Below, piece after piece: positions 1 to 11,996 of a stretch of 29,599 nucleotides of DNA (positions are counted from its first letter, which is position 1; every line of letters starts with the position of its first letter). Origin of the DNA: an uncultured Clostridium sp. (lineage in GTDB: Bacteria > Bacillota_A > Clostridia > TANB77 > CAG-508); the NCBI GenBank assembly GCA_947244675.1, contig CAMXLV010000009.1, positions 1-29,599 on the forward strand, read 5' to 3'. Below the pieces are notes generated by a model that had not been told where the DNA came from, ran no database searches, and saw only the letters and a program-made list of their open reading frames with translations. Both the position numbers and the translations under genes were made by a program.

Positions 1-24
1 TTTTTAAGAATTTTTTCACCTTTC

Positions 25-55
25 AAAAAAACTGTCGGGTAATAAGAAAAAATGT
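25..55 (+). repeat. Half copy of a palindromic intergenic repeat
   Basis: The stretch around ACTGTCGGGTAA, followed by an AAGAAAAAATGT tail, recurs almost exactly at 29530-29556, where it forms the left arm and loop of a complete palindrome. Here only the left arm and loop are present. The ATG at 52 that opens the cas8b frame lies in the loop sequence. An in-frame TAA pair sits just upstream, so the frame cannot extend further left. Confidence 0.7.
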
Positions 56-1485
56 TAACGCAAGATCAATTAGATGAGGCATTGGAAATATATTTTAATG
101 CACTTTCAAAGAAAAAAGAAGATAAAAAAACGAAACAAATTTTAGAAACATTATCATTAAAAGAAATTAACCTAGAAGAATTAGAAAATTGCAAAAAAAG
201 AATAAAAGAAGCTATACCAAAAATAATAAAAGAAATAGAAGAAAATAACTTAGCAGATAAAAATTATATCAAAATCTTTATAGAGAAAGATACAAAAGAC
301 TATCGAAGAGAAGAAGAAAGATATTGCTATCCAAGAATTTTCAACAAAAATGATTACAATATAGAAATAAATGGAGAAATATGGGGATTATCCAATAGTA
401 ATATGGGGATGAATAGTAAAAAAACATATTTAGAGTTAAAAACAACAAAATTCAAAGTACCTTATCGAATTTCTTTGGAAGAAGCCCTAATTAGTAAAAA
501 ATTTTTTGAGTGGATTAACAGTTTAGTAGATGAGGAAGGGAAGCCGATTAATGATATTTATCTTCCAATAGATTTTAAATTTACTAATACAAAAGTAACA
601 GAAAATAATGTAGAAAGTAATACCTGTTTTTACATACATAAGACAACCAACAATGGAGATCCACTAATAGAAGATGTTGCCATAATCAATCGTAGAAAAG
701 AAATGAAACCAATCAAAATAAAAAACTATTTACAGATAGAAAATTTTGAAGAACAGAACATAGAAAATATAAAAATATTAGAAGCAAAAATAGACGAATA
801 TTATTATGATAATAAGTTAAGAAAAAATTATTATAATAACGATATAAAAGCTAAAATAGGAGTTTTTAGTGACAGACAAGTAGATATATTAATGGTAACC
901 AAACAAACCATGCAAGACTATTTTAAAAAAGGAATCGAAACAGGATTTCAATCCTGTATTGATAATATGACAAGACAAATGATGGTAGAAAAATTTAGGA
1001 ATAAACAATATATCAATCTAAAAGAAATAGCATATGCACAAAATTTTAGATTTAATTTATTAAAATACTATAAAATAGGGGGAAAGGAAGATATGGGAGA
1101 GAAAAATACAACCTTGTATGAAACAATAAAGGAAAAAATAGAGAGAGATGAAGTAGTATCATGTCAAACAGATGAAGAATTTTATTTTGCAGCAGGACAA
1201 GCAATTGAGTATTTAGTAAGTCAAAGTGAGGCACAAAATAAAACACTAGCACTAGTAATACCATTTTTAGAATTATCAACATCAATAAAATTAAAACAAG
1301 CTATCATAACCATGTTTAAAAAATATGGATACAAAATGAGGTTAGCAGATAAGAGAGCAAAAAATTTAATTGCTATGGTAACAGGATATGAAACAAATTC
1401 AAAAGCAACAGATTACCAAGATTTAATCATTTCAGGAATATGTTCAAAAAATATGATCTATGCAGGAAAGAAAGAGGAGGAATAG
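52..1485 (+). CDS. cas8b: Type I-B CRISPR Cascade large subunit Cas8b (Csh1-like)
   Basis: The 477-residue protein occupies the position of the Cas8b large subunit, directly before cas7, cas5 and cas3 in the standard type I-B order. In this family the large subunit recognises the PAM and helps recruit Cas3 to the R-loop. The sequence is lysine- and glutamate-rich and shows no catalytic motif, as expected. The assignment rests mainly on gene order, length and general resemblance to Csh1, because Cas8b diverges fast. The start is doubtful: the ATG at 52 has no ribosome binding site and lies inside a repeat copy. Stops precede it in frame, so the original 5' end may have been replaced, or translation may begin at a later codon. 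cas6, normally upstream, is outside the window. Confidence 0.8.
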   Translation: MLTQDQLDEALEIYFNALSKKKEDKKTKQILETLSLKEINLEELENCKKRIKEAIPKIIKEIEENNLADKNYIKIFIEKDTKDYRREEERYCYPRIFNKNDYNIEINGEIWGLSNSNMGMNSKKTYLELKTTKFKVPYRISLEEALISKKFFEWINSLVDEEGKPINDIYLPIDFKFTNTKVTENNVESNTCFYIHKTTNNGDPLIEDVAIINRRKEMKPIKIKNYLQIENFEEQNIENIKILEAKIDEYYYDNKLRKNYYNNDIKAKIGVFSDRQVDILMVTKQTMQDYFKKGIETGFQSCIDNMTRQMMVEKFRNKQYINLKEIAYAQNFRFNLLKYYKIGGKEDMGEKNTTLYETIKEKIERDEVVSCQTDEEFYFAAGQAIEYLVSQSEAQNKTLALVIPFLELSTSIKLKQAIITMFKKYGYKMRLADKRAKNLIAMVTGYETNSKATDYQDLIISGICSKNMIYAGKKEEE

Positions 1486-1488
1486 AAA

Positions 1489-3170
<1,682 letters not shown>

Positions 3171-3215
3171 GGTTAGATTAGAAGATAGAATGAATAGTTG
3201 ATAAAAGGAGTAAAA

Positions 3216-5663
3216 ATGTTAATAAAAATAGAAGAACAAATAAAAAATTATAAACAAATTTACGCACATACCAAGCAAGGGAAAAAGGAAGAACTATTAA
3301 AAGAACATTTAGAAAGAACATTAAAATATTATCAAAAAATAGCAAAAGAAAAAGAAATGGACAAACATATTAAAAATCTCATAGAAAAAACATTTTGTTT
3401 TGAGAGAATAACACCAGAAGAGAAGGAATGGATATATCAATTATTTATCAATGCTATCTATTTGCATGATTTAGGAAAAATAAATCCTAAGTTTCAAAAA
3501 GCTAAAATGAAAAATAATTTATATAAAAAGATAGAAACTTGTACAAGTGAACATTCATTAATATCAAGTTTTATATTCATAGATATATTTAATGAAGAGG
3601 CTAATAGATTTAAAAACAAAAAGTTAATAAAGACGATTTTATATTGTTTTGCTTATCAAATAGCAAGACATCACTCAAATTTAGAGAATGTATCAGCAAA
3701 TGAATTTCTAAATAAATTAGAAAAAGTAAAAGAAGAAGAATTATACATAGAATACAAAAATAAAGATAGATTATTACAAATAGATTTAGAAGAAAACGTA
3801 TTTCTGCAAAAAAATAAAACATTAAAACAATATCAAGTAAAAGAAATAGAATTCTTTATCCTAAACAAACTGCTATATTCACTTATAATAGCTTGTGATT
3901 ATTATGCTACTTATGAATATATGAATTCACAAGAGGTAGAAATAGAAACCATCAATAGTATAGAAACAATATGGGAAAAATATAAAAATACATCCATTTA
4001 TCAAAAAATAGAAAAGTACAAAGAAGATAAAAATATATTAGAGAAAAACAATATTAATCGATTAAGAACAGATATATTTTTAGAAACAGAGCAGATATTA
4101 AAGAAAAATCAAGATAAGCACTTATTTTATTTAGAGGCTCCAACAGGAAGCGGAAAAACCAATACATCAATTAATTTAGCACTCAATATACTAAAACAAG
4201 ACAAAAGCATAAAAAATGTATTTTACATATTTCCATTCAATACATTAATAGAACAAACAAAAGAAACTTTTGAAAAAATATTTACTTATGAAAAAGACTT
4301 TATTTGTGTCAATTCAAGTATTGCAATAACACAAAAGCAAGACGAAGAAGTAGATTATGAAAAATTATATTTAGATTATAGTTTTATGCATTATCCCGTA
4401 GTGCTAACATCACATGTTAATCTATTCTCAGCTTTATTTGGAAATAAAAAAGAAGATAATTTAATTTTAGCAAGGTTTAGTAATAGTGTTATTATTATAG
4501 ATGAAATACAAGCATATAAAAATTCTATTTGGAAAGAAATGATAAATTTTTTAGAAAAATATAGCGAAATACTCAATATCAAAATAATTATCATGTCTGC
4601 TACTTTGCCAAAATTAGATCGATTAATTCATGAAAATAAGCAGGTAGTGAATTTAATTGAAAGCAAAGAAAAATATTTTAAAGATCCACTTTTTCAAGGT
4701 AGAGTTAAGATTGACACACAATATTTGAATCAAAAAATGGATTTAGAAACATTAGTAGATATCATAAAAAAAAGAGAGAAAAAGCAAGAAAAATTATTGA
4801 TAGAATTTATAAAAAAGAAGGAAGCAAGAGAATGTTATCGATTATTAAAAGAAAGAAATATAAAAAAAGAGATCGTAGAAATAAGTGGAGATGATAACAA
4901 ATATGCACGAAAAAAGATTTTAGAAAAGATCCAAAATACGGATGATATTATTGTAGTTTGTACACAAGTGATAGAAGCAGGAGTAGATATTGATATGGAT
5001 GTAGGATTTAAAGATATATCACTAATTGAATCAGAAGAGCAGTTTTTGGGAAGAATTAACCGTTCTTGTAAAAAACAAAATAGTAAAGCTTATTTTTTCG
5101 ATTATACATCAACTTGTGAAATCTATCGAAAAGATATTAGAAACCGTTATAATATCAAAGAAGATAAATACAAAGAAATGCTAGAAACAAAAGAATTTGA
5201 AAAATACTATCAGGAAGTTTTAGAAAAAGTGAATGAAAAAGGAGAAGAATATAACCAGAACAATTTTTTGAATTTTTTAGAAGATGTACAAACACTACAA
5301 TTTGAGCAAATCAATAAAAAAATGAAGTTAATTGATCAAATGAACTTGCAAGTATTTTTAAATCGAACCATTATGGTAGATAACAAAGAAATGGTAGGAA
5401 GTGAAATCTGGAAAGAGTATCAAAAAATTTGCTTGGATGATCAATTAAGTTATGCTAGAAGAAAAATAGAAATAGCAAAGATACAAGAAATAATGGATTT
5501 ATTTATGTATTCGGTTACAATTTATGATAAAGATAATGGCAAAAAATATTACACAGAAGAATTCGGAAATATCTTATACATTGAAAATGGAGAGGAATTA
5601 ATAGAAGAAGGAAAATTTAGTAAAGAAAGATATGATCAAAAGTGTGGTGATATTTATTGGTAA
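3216..5663 (+). CDS. cas3: CRISPR helicase-nuclease Cas3 (HD plus DExH helicase)
   Basis: Cas3 unwinds and degrades target DNA after Cascade binding. The 815-residue protein has an N-terminal HD nuclease domain (LHDLGKINPKFQ near residues 82-93, with a later RHHSN). A superfamily 2 helicase follows: Walker A APTGSGKT near 307-314, the DEAH-position box IIIDEIQ near 426-432, motif III MSATLP, motif V TQVIEAGVDID and motif VI QFLGRINR. I chose the ATG at 3216 because AAAGGAG sits six bases before it; an earlier in-frame TTG at 3198 overlaps that site. The 3' end overlaps cas4 by 7 nt. The protein is full length with no visible defect. Confidence 0.95.
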   Translation: MLIKIEEQIKNYKQIYAHTKQGKKEELLKEHLERTLKYYQKIAKEKEMDKHIKNLIEKTFCFERITPEEKEWIYQLFINAIYLHDLGKINPKFQKAKMKNNLYKKIETCTSEHSLISSFIFIDIFNEEANRFKNKKLIKTILYCFAYQIARHHSNLENVSANEFLNKLEKVKEEELYIEYKNKDRLLQIDLEENVFLQKNKTLKQYQVKEIEFFILNKLLYSLIIACDYYATYEYMNSQEVEIETINSIETIWEKYKNTSIYQKIEKYKEDKNILEKNNINRLRTDIFLETEQILKKNQDKHLFYLEAPTGSGKTNTSINLALNILKQDKSIKNVFYIFPFNTLIEQTKETFEKIFTYEKDFICVNSSIAITQKQDEEVDYEKLYLDYSFMHYPVVLTSHVNLFSALFGNKKEDNLILARFSNSVIIIDEIQAYKNSIWKEMINFLEKYSEILNIKIIIMSATLPKLDRLIHENKQVVNLIESKEKYFKDPLFQGRVKIDTQYLNQKMDLETLVDIIKKREKKQEKLLIEFIKKKEARECYRLLKERNIKKEIVEISGDDNKYARKKILEKIQNTDDIIVVCTQVIEAGVDIDMDVGFKDISLIESEEQFLGRINRSCKKQNSKAYFFDYTSTCEIYRKDIRNRYNIKEDKYKEMLETKEFEKYYQEVLEKVNEKGEEYNQNNFLNFLEDVQTLQFEQINKKMKLIDQMNLQVFLNRTIMVDNKEMVGSEIWKEYQKICLDDQLSYARRKIEIAKIQEIMDLFMYSVTIYDKDNGKKYYTEEFGNILYIENGEELIEEGKFSKERYDQKCGDIYW

Positions 5664-6151
5664 AAATAACAGGAACAATTGTAAATTACTATTTACATTG
5701 TAAAAGACAATGTTGGCTATTTATGAAAAAAATTAATTTGGAAGAGAATAGTGAAGAAGTAAGAATTGGTAGAGTATTACATGAAAACAAAAATAATACT
5801 GAACGTTCAGAAATAACAATTGATAATATTAAAACAGACAAGATAACCAATCAATATATCATAGAATATAAAAAATCAGATGCGGACTTACAGGCAACTA
5901 TTATGCAAGTAAAATATTATATGTATATATTAAACCAAAAAGGAATAAAAAGAGATGGAAAGATAGAAATATTCGAGAAAAACAAACAGAATAAAAAAAT
6001 ACATTATATAGAAAATAATGATCTAATAGATAAAGAAATGATAGAACTGAAAGAAAAAATAGAAGAGTTATATAATAAGAAAATACCACCTAAAAAGCAA
6101 AGTGAGAATAAGTGTAAAAAATGTGCTTATAATGAATATTGTAATATATAG
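5657..6151 (+). CDS. cas4: CRISPR adaptation exonuclease Cas4
   Basis: Cas4 trims prespacers and helps fix PAM and spacer orientation with Cas1-Cas2. At 164 residues it has the usual length of type I Cas4. It shows an N-terminal CKRQCW pair of cysteines (YYLHCKRQCWLF, near residues 15-20), a RecB-like nuclease centre (IIEYKKSDADL followed by QVKYYMYIL, the QxxxY motif) and a C-terminal cluster CKKCAYNEYC. Together the cysteines should bind a 4Fe-4S cluster. The only start upstream of the N-terminal motifs is a TTG at 5657 inside the end of cas3, implying coupled translation. The last codon overlaps the ribosome binding site of cas1. Confidence 0.92.
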   Translation: MVKITGTIVNYYLHCKRQCWLFMKKINLEENSEEVRIGRVLHENKNNTERSEITIDNIKTDKITNQYIIEYKKSDADLQATIMQVKYYMYILNQKGIKRDGKIEIFEKNKQNKKIHYIENNDLIDKEMIELKEKIEELYNKKIPPKKQSENKCKKCAYNEYCNI

Positions 6152-6161
6152 GAGGAAATAT

Positions 6162-7447
<1,286 letters not shown>

Positions 7448-7606
7448 TTTTCCAAGTGTGATTTTTATAATTGCGAAGAGTATTGAAATGAGTGGACTAT
7501 AAGAAGTGAATGTAAAATGAATGTGCTTGGAAAGTTTTGAAGGAATGCTTGAAAAATGATGGGAAATGGAAATTTATTTTAAGGAAAAGTATGTACTTTT
7601 TCGGTG
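7448..7606 (+). promoter_or_regulatory. CRISPR leader
   Basis: This 159-nt non-coding stretch separates the cas2 stop from the first perfect repeat, at the end of the array where the repeats are uniform. The far end of the array is degenerate, so this side is leader-proximal and transcription runs left to right. A small open frame from 7537 runs into the repeats and is not a gene. I see no convincing -35/-10 pair. Confidence 0.7.
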
Positions 7607-9145
7607 GTTATACTGGAACATATAGTGTATTTAAATTGGTCAGCACTAAACCCCAAGAACCTAAACCAACTCGTTATACTGGAACATATAGTGTATTTAA
7701 ATTTATAGGTGGCTTTTAAAGAATCTAGCCATTCTTCTGTTATACTGGAACATATAGTGTATTTAAATAGTTCTACAAGTCTTTAATAATTAAACTGTGT
7801 TGAGTTATACTGGAACATATAGTGTATTTAAATTAAATTCCATTGTCTGTTAACTCATCTACCTTAAGAAGTTATACTGGAACATATAGTGTATTTAAAT
7901 TTGCTATACCCCTTGTTCTTCTGTTGTAGCATCTTGTTATACTGGAACATATAGTGTATTTAAATAAAAAATTCACCCCTTTCAAAAAAATTATAGCATA
8001 GTTATACTGGAACATATAGTGTATTTAAATGACGTATGTTCTGATACAATAACAGTTGCAAAAGAGTTATACTGGAACATATAGTGTATTTAAATTAGGC
8101 TATGAAAATATTACCAATGTTGCAGACATAGTTATACTGGAACATATAGTGTATTTAAATTTTTATTTTGATGGTGGAATTTATGGTGTCTATACGTTAT
8201 ACTGGAACATATAGTGTATTTAAATTAATTCCTCCATTTTTTATTCTAATTACAAAATGTAGTTATACTGGAACATATAGTGTATTTAAATATTTTTCTT
8301 CCCTTTATTTCTGCTATTGTTTCATAAAGTTATACTGGAACATATAGTGTATTTAAATCTTTCTATTATCATTCGCATCACCTAAAAAGAATTATGTTAT
8401 ACTGGAACATATAGTGTATTTAAATTTTTCTGGAACAAATAAACCTACAAACATATCCCAGTTATACTGGAACATATAGTGTATTTAAATAACGTAGATA
8501 TAAAAGGACTTAATCCTGTTGTGTCGTTATACTGGAACATATAGTGTATTTAAATACAGTTACGAGGAAATCTGCCTTGCAATCAGCAGAGGTTATACTG
8601 GAACATATAGTGTATTTAAATTAGTCAAGAATATGTAATGGTTGAAGATCTAACAGAGTTATACTGGAACATATAGTGTATTTAAATATCGACATTTCTG
8701 TTGCTGGTTCAATATTGTTTTCAGTTATACTGGAACATATAGTGTATTTAAATATTTGGGAGGAAATCACGAGAATAAAATCCAAATAGTTATACTGGAA
8801 CATATAGTGTATTTAAATTGTCTAAATTTGTAATCTTGTTTAAATTGCAACATCCGTTATACTGGAACATATAGTGTATTTAAATCTTAATTTATATTTT
8901 TCTGCACCATTTACAGAATTGTTATACTGGAACATATAGTGTATTTAAATATCAGTAGCAATGGAACAACTTAGCCAAGCATATGGTTATACTGGAACAT
9001 ATAGTGTATTTAAATTACTTATAATCAATAATTGGCTTTTCTCCTCTTATGTTATACTGGAACATATAGTGTATTTAAATAAAGGTAATAAAATAAAATA
9101 AGTCCCCACATTAAGGTTATACTGAAAAATATAGTGTATTTAAAT
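7607..9145 (+). CRISPR. CRISPR array, 24 repeats of 30 nt and 23 spacers
   Basis: The repeat begins GTTATACTGGAACAT and ends ATAGTGTATTTAAAT (30 nt). Repeats start at 7607, 7673, 7739, 7804, 7871, 7936, 8001, 8066, 8131, 8196, 8262, 8329, 8396, 8461, 8526, 8592, 8658, 8724, 8789, 8856, 8921, 8986, 9051 and 9116. The first 23 appear identical; the last has two changes (GAAAAAT in place of GGAACAT). Spacers are about 34-37 nt and all differ. Position after cas2 assigns the array to the type I-B system. I found no spacer that clearly matches elsewhere in the window. Confidence 0.99.
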
Positions 9146-9282
9146 TCTCTCTTGATTTTTTTAAATATATACTATATAATTTATTTATACAAGAGAGGGA
9201 ATCCATTCTCTAGATTACAAGTTTTGTAAGATTAATTTAATTTATTCTCGATTATGTTGTTTTCTTACTTTATCTTGTTTTT

Positions 9283-9320
9283 GTGCTTGTCTATGTGTTA
9301 GATAGATAAGCACTTTTTTA
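9283..9320 (+). terminator. Intrinsic terminator after the main CRISPR array
   Basis: GTGCTTGTCTAT (9283-9294) pairs with ATAGATAAGCAC (9302-9313) through 12 pairs including one G.U, and a run of seven T follows. It would end the pre-crRNA. An additional inverted repeat, CTCTCTTG (9147-9154) with CAAGAGAG (9190-9197), lies just after the last repeat. Confidence 0.8.
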
Positions 9321-9336
9321 ATAAATTTCATTTTCC

Positions 9337-9432
9337 ATTATACTGGAACATATAGTATATTTAAATCGATGTACTTGTTGAACCACAGCCAGATGTTCCA
9401 ATGTTATACCAGAACATCTAGTATACCTAAAT
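9337..9432 (+). CRISPR. Decayed CRISPR fragment, two repeats
   Basis: Two degenerate repeats at 9337-9366 (two changes) and 9403-9432 (about six changes) flank a normal-sized 36-nt spacer. They lie beyond the terminator and are probably no longer processed. They continue the array in phase and orientation, so they are its old leader-distal part. The following 9433-9599 shows nothing I can assign; an open frame across the repeats from 9369 is a shadow. Confidence 0.85.
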
Positions 9433-9599
9433 TTTCTATATGTACTTTCCCCTCCCATTACTGTTATAGTTATACTTTATATAACTACAACAGTTTAATC
9501 TATTGTCCAATCTTTTTCTTAAATTTTCTATACAGTTTTTTCTGTTTTTGCAATTGGAACATAGTTCTTTTGGATATGTTTCATAAATTCACACCGAAT

Positions 9600-9628
9600 T
9601 TGACTTTTATGTTAAATTATGATATAAG
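9600..9628 (+). promoter_or_regulatory. Sigma-A-type promoter of the small cysteine-containing gene
   Basis: TTGACT at 9600-9605, a 17-nt spacer and TATAAG at 9623-9628. The start codon at 9661 follows with a good ribosome binding site between. Confidence 0.65.
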
Positions 9629-9660
9629 CAATATACTATAAAATATAAAGGAGTGTTAAT

Positions 9661-9933
9661 ATGTTGGATTTTATCAGGGCAATAATATGTACTAAGCAAG
9701 AGTATTGCACATCTTGCCCTTCTCGGAAGGGATGCGCAAACAGAGTCAACTTTTATGATGAAAAAAATTTTTTTCAAACTCTGGATACTTCCAATTCTAT
9801 GGCTGACTCGATGTTTGTAGAAATGGGCTTTCCCAAAACAATTGTAACACATACAAATACTATATTTGTAGAACAAATGAAGAGAAAGCGCAATAAAGAG
9901 TTGGAAGAGCATCCAACCTATTCTCCTTTTTAA
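9661..9933 (+). CDS. Small cysteine-containing protein inside the decayed CRISPR tail, family not recognised
   Basis: The 90-residue protein has its own promoter, an AAAGGAG binding site and a downstream terminator, so it is probably expressed. Its N-terminal third contains CTKQEYCTSCPSRKGC (Cys10, Cys16, Cys19, Cys24), a spacing suited to a zinc or iron-sulfur knuckle. The C-terminal part is charged (EQMKRKRNKELEE) and there is no signal peptide or membrane segment. I do not recognise the family. It sits between two decayed pieces of the same array, so it either entered the array or the array decayed around it. An anti-CRISPR or regulatory role is conceivable from position alone; nothing in the sequence proves it. 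The overlapping minus-strand frame at 9607-9936 lacks such signals. Confidence 0.72.
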   Translation: MLDFIRAIICTKQEYCTSCPSRKGCANRVNFYDEKNFFQTLDTSNSMADSMFVEMGFPKTIVTHTNTIFVEQMKRKRNKELEEHPTYSPF

Positions 9934-9971
9934 CACTTCTATATGTCGATACTTATATCGTCATATCTATT

Positions 9972-10005
9972 AGCCCCATTTTCGAAAGAGTTTGGGGCTT
10001 GTCTT
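9972..10005 (+). terminator. Terminator of the small cysteine-containing gene
   Basis: AGCCCCA (9972-9978) and TGGGGCT (9993-9999) form a perfect 7-bp stem followed by TGTCTTCTT. The tail is less pure than usual. Confidence 0.65.
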
Positions 10006-10066
10006 CTTATATATACAATTAGGATTGTTTTATTTCAGCTCAATATAAGTAATAGAATGAAGTTAA

Positions 10067-10357
10067 GTTATACTGGAACATATAGTATATTTAAATACAT
10101 AGTTGGAAAACATTAAATTTTGAACTGTGAAGTTATACTGGAATATATAGTAGTGTATTTAAATTCTTGTTTTGACTGTGCTATTGCTGTTCCTTGTTTG
10201 GTTATACTGGAACATATGTGTATTTAAATTAGTAGGTCGGTTAATGTTTCTATGCTCCAGCAGAGTTATACTAGAACATATAGTGTATTTAAATTCAGTA
10301 ATTGTTGCTTCCCCTGATAAGCTATCTAAGTTATACTAGAACATAAGCATATTTAAT
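10067..10357 (+). CRISPR. Decayed CRISPR fragment, five degenerate repeats
   Basis: Repeat relics start at 10067 (one change), 10132 (three-base insertion plus a change), 10201 (internal deletion), 10265 (one change) and 10330 (several changes, shortened end), with spacers of about 35-36 nt between them. Orientation and sequence match the main array. Increasing damage away from the leader is the expected pattern for an old trailer end. Confidence 0.9.
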
Positions 10358-10548
10358 CTTTGCAACTCATTAATGGCAAATATCATACCATCAGTCAAAC
10401 TGTGACACACAGTACATAAAAAAAGTAGAAAACAACTAAAAAAGAGTCCATCATATATCTATCTAAAAAACAAGAAAAAACAATATTACTTCAATTAGAT
10501 AAAAAATATACTTACGAACTCTTCTTTACCAATATTACTAATCTGCTC

Positions 10549-11763
10549 TCACAAAGAAAATCCGACAATCTCATTATAAATCTCTATTGCATAATGATCT
10601 GTCATACCAGAAATAAAAAACAAAATAGCCTGATAAAAATGAGACACATTATCATCTGCAAAAAGAACATAATTCTTAAAAGCAGAAGAAGATCTATTAG
10701 GGTAATCATAAAAACTATACCAAAATTTTAAAAAAGAAGCATGCAACTTAGGATAAAATTTCTGTAAAGATTGAATCGAAGAAAAAGCACTTTTACCATC
10801 AAAACAACCCTTTAAAGTAGCATAAATTTCATTTAAAACTAAGTCAAAATAGCGATTAGAAGGCATAACTCTATTAGAAAGGTAAATATTTTTATAATTA
10901 AATTCTTTAATCTTATTAATCAAATCATAAGCACTATCAGAAAAGCATAAACCTTTTTCTGGAGAAGAATTCTCACACAAATCATCAACTAGGCAGTGAA
11001 TAATATTAGAATTATTTAACTTCGTATCCTTTAGAGTATCTTTTAATAAAGAATAGAGTTCATCCAAATGTTTATCTAAAATACCAAGAGTAATAGCATC
11101 TTCAATATCACGACCGATGTAAGAAATCTTATCGGCAATCTTAACAATACAAGCTTCCCAGGTAAAAGGAGCAAATTCATTTGGATGTGTATAGCAAGAC
11201 AAATCAATAAATTCATTTCTAGGTTTAATACCATTTTCATCAATTTCGCCACAATGAGAAATAATACCATCACGAACACCATAAGTAAGATTTAAGTTTT
11301 GTCTAAAATGGTTACTATCTTCTAATAATTCTATCGAATCAACAAAATCCAATCCATTTTTTTCATGCCAAAAAGGAACGCCTAAATCACGTTTAGAAAG
11401 ACTAGACAAAATTCTTTCACCACTATGTCCAAAAGGACTATGTCCTAAATCATGACTCACAGCAATAGCTTTGGTTAGTTCTATATTAAGCCCTAAATAA
11501 TTGGCAATAGAATAACTAATCGAATCAACATGAGTAACATGTTCAATTCTAGTACAAATATGATCATTTCCAGGAGAAAAAAACACTTGCGTTTTATGTT
11601 TTAATCTACGATAACTATTAGAGTGAATAATTCTATTATAATCTCTTTCAAAATCACTTCTAACATCAGTATCTCTAACATATAATGTTTTTTTTCTGCT
11701 AACAATATTTTCCCAATTAGTATGATTAGGATTAGCAGCAAAATTTTTAAATAAATCTTTCAT
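10549..11763 (-). CDS. dgt: Deoxyguanosinetriphosphate triphosphohydrolase-like HD protein
   Basis: The 404-residue cytosolic HD-domain enzyme should cleave dNTPs, classically dGTP, to the nucleoside and triphosphate. It shows the family N terminus (YRRLKHKTQVF near 51-61), the first metal histidine in TRIEHVTHV (His75), the HD pair His104-Asp105 in HDLGHSPFGH, and a later conserved DKISYIGRDIED. I chose the ATG at 11763-11761 because GAGGTG lies just before it; an upstream in-frame ATG at 11793 has no binding site. It is divergent from tmk. Substrate specificity cannot be read from the sequence. Confidence 0.92.
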   Translation of the reverse strand: MKDLFKNFAANPNHTNWENIVSRKKTLYVRDTDVRSDFERDYNRIIHSNSYRRLKHKTQVFFSPGNDHICTRIEHVTHVDSISYSIANYLGLNIELTKAIAVSHDLGHSPFGHSGERILSSLSKRDLGVPFWHEKNGLDFVDSIELLEDSNHFRQNLNLTYGVRDGIISHCGEIDENGIKPRNEFIDLSCYTHPNEFAPFTWEACIVKIADKISYIGRDIEDAITLGILDKHLDELYSLLKDTLKDTKLNNSNIIHCLVDDLCENSSPEKGLCFSDSAYDLINKIKEFNYKNIYLSNRVMPSNRYFDLVLNEIYATLKGCFDGKSAFSSIQSLQKFYPKLHASFLKFWYSFYDYPNRSSSAFKNYVLFADDNVSHFYQAILFFISGMTDHYAIEIYNEIVGFSL

Positions 11764-11996
11764 AATGTCACCTCGAAATATACTATATAACAAAAATAAG
11801 AAAAAGTCTAATTAAGATTCACAAAAATACAGTGCAAAAGTTTAATATTATAGCAAAATTTTAATACAAAATTTCATATCAGGCTTGCTTTTTAAACATG
11901 AATTTAGTAAAATCAAAAAAAAGATAATAGAAATAATTTTTATAGTTTGCTTCTACTATTTTTTCTTCAAAGTAGTAGAAAGAAAAGGAGAAAAAA

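Noticed and set aside
7537..7719. Open frame reading YTGTYSVFK twice, and a similar minus frame at 8621-8803
   Set aside because: They are translations of CRISPR repeats and have no ribosome binding site.
9369..9641. 90-codon frame on the plus strand
   Set aside because: It begins inside a decayed CRISPR spacer, has cysteine/tyrosine-rich random composition and no binding site.
9607..9936. 109-codon frame on the minus strand
   Set aside because: It overlaps the small plus-strand gene that has promoter, binding site and terminator; the minus frame has none of them.
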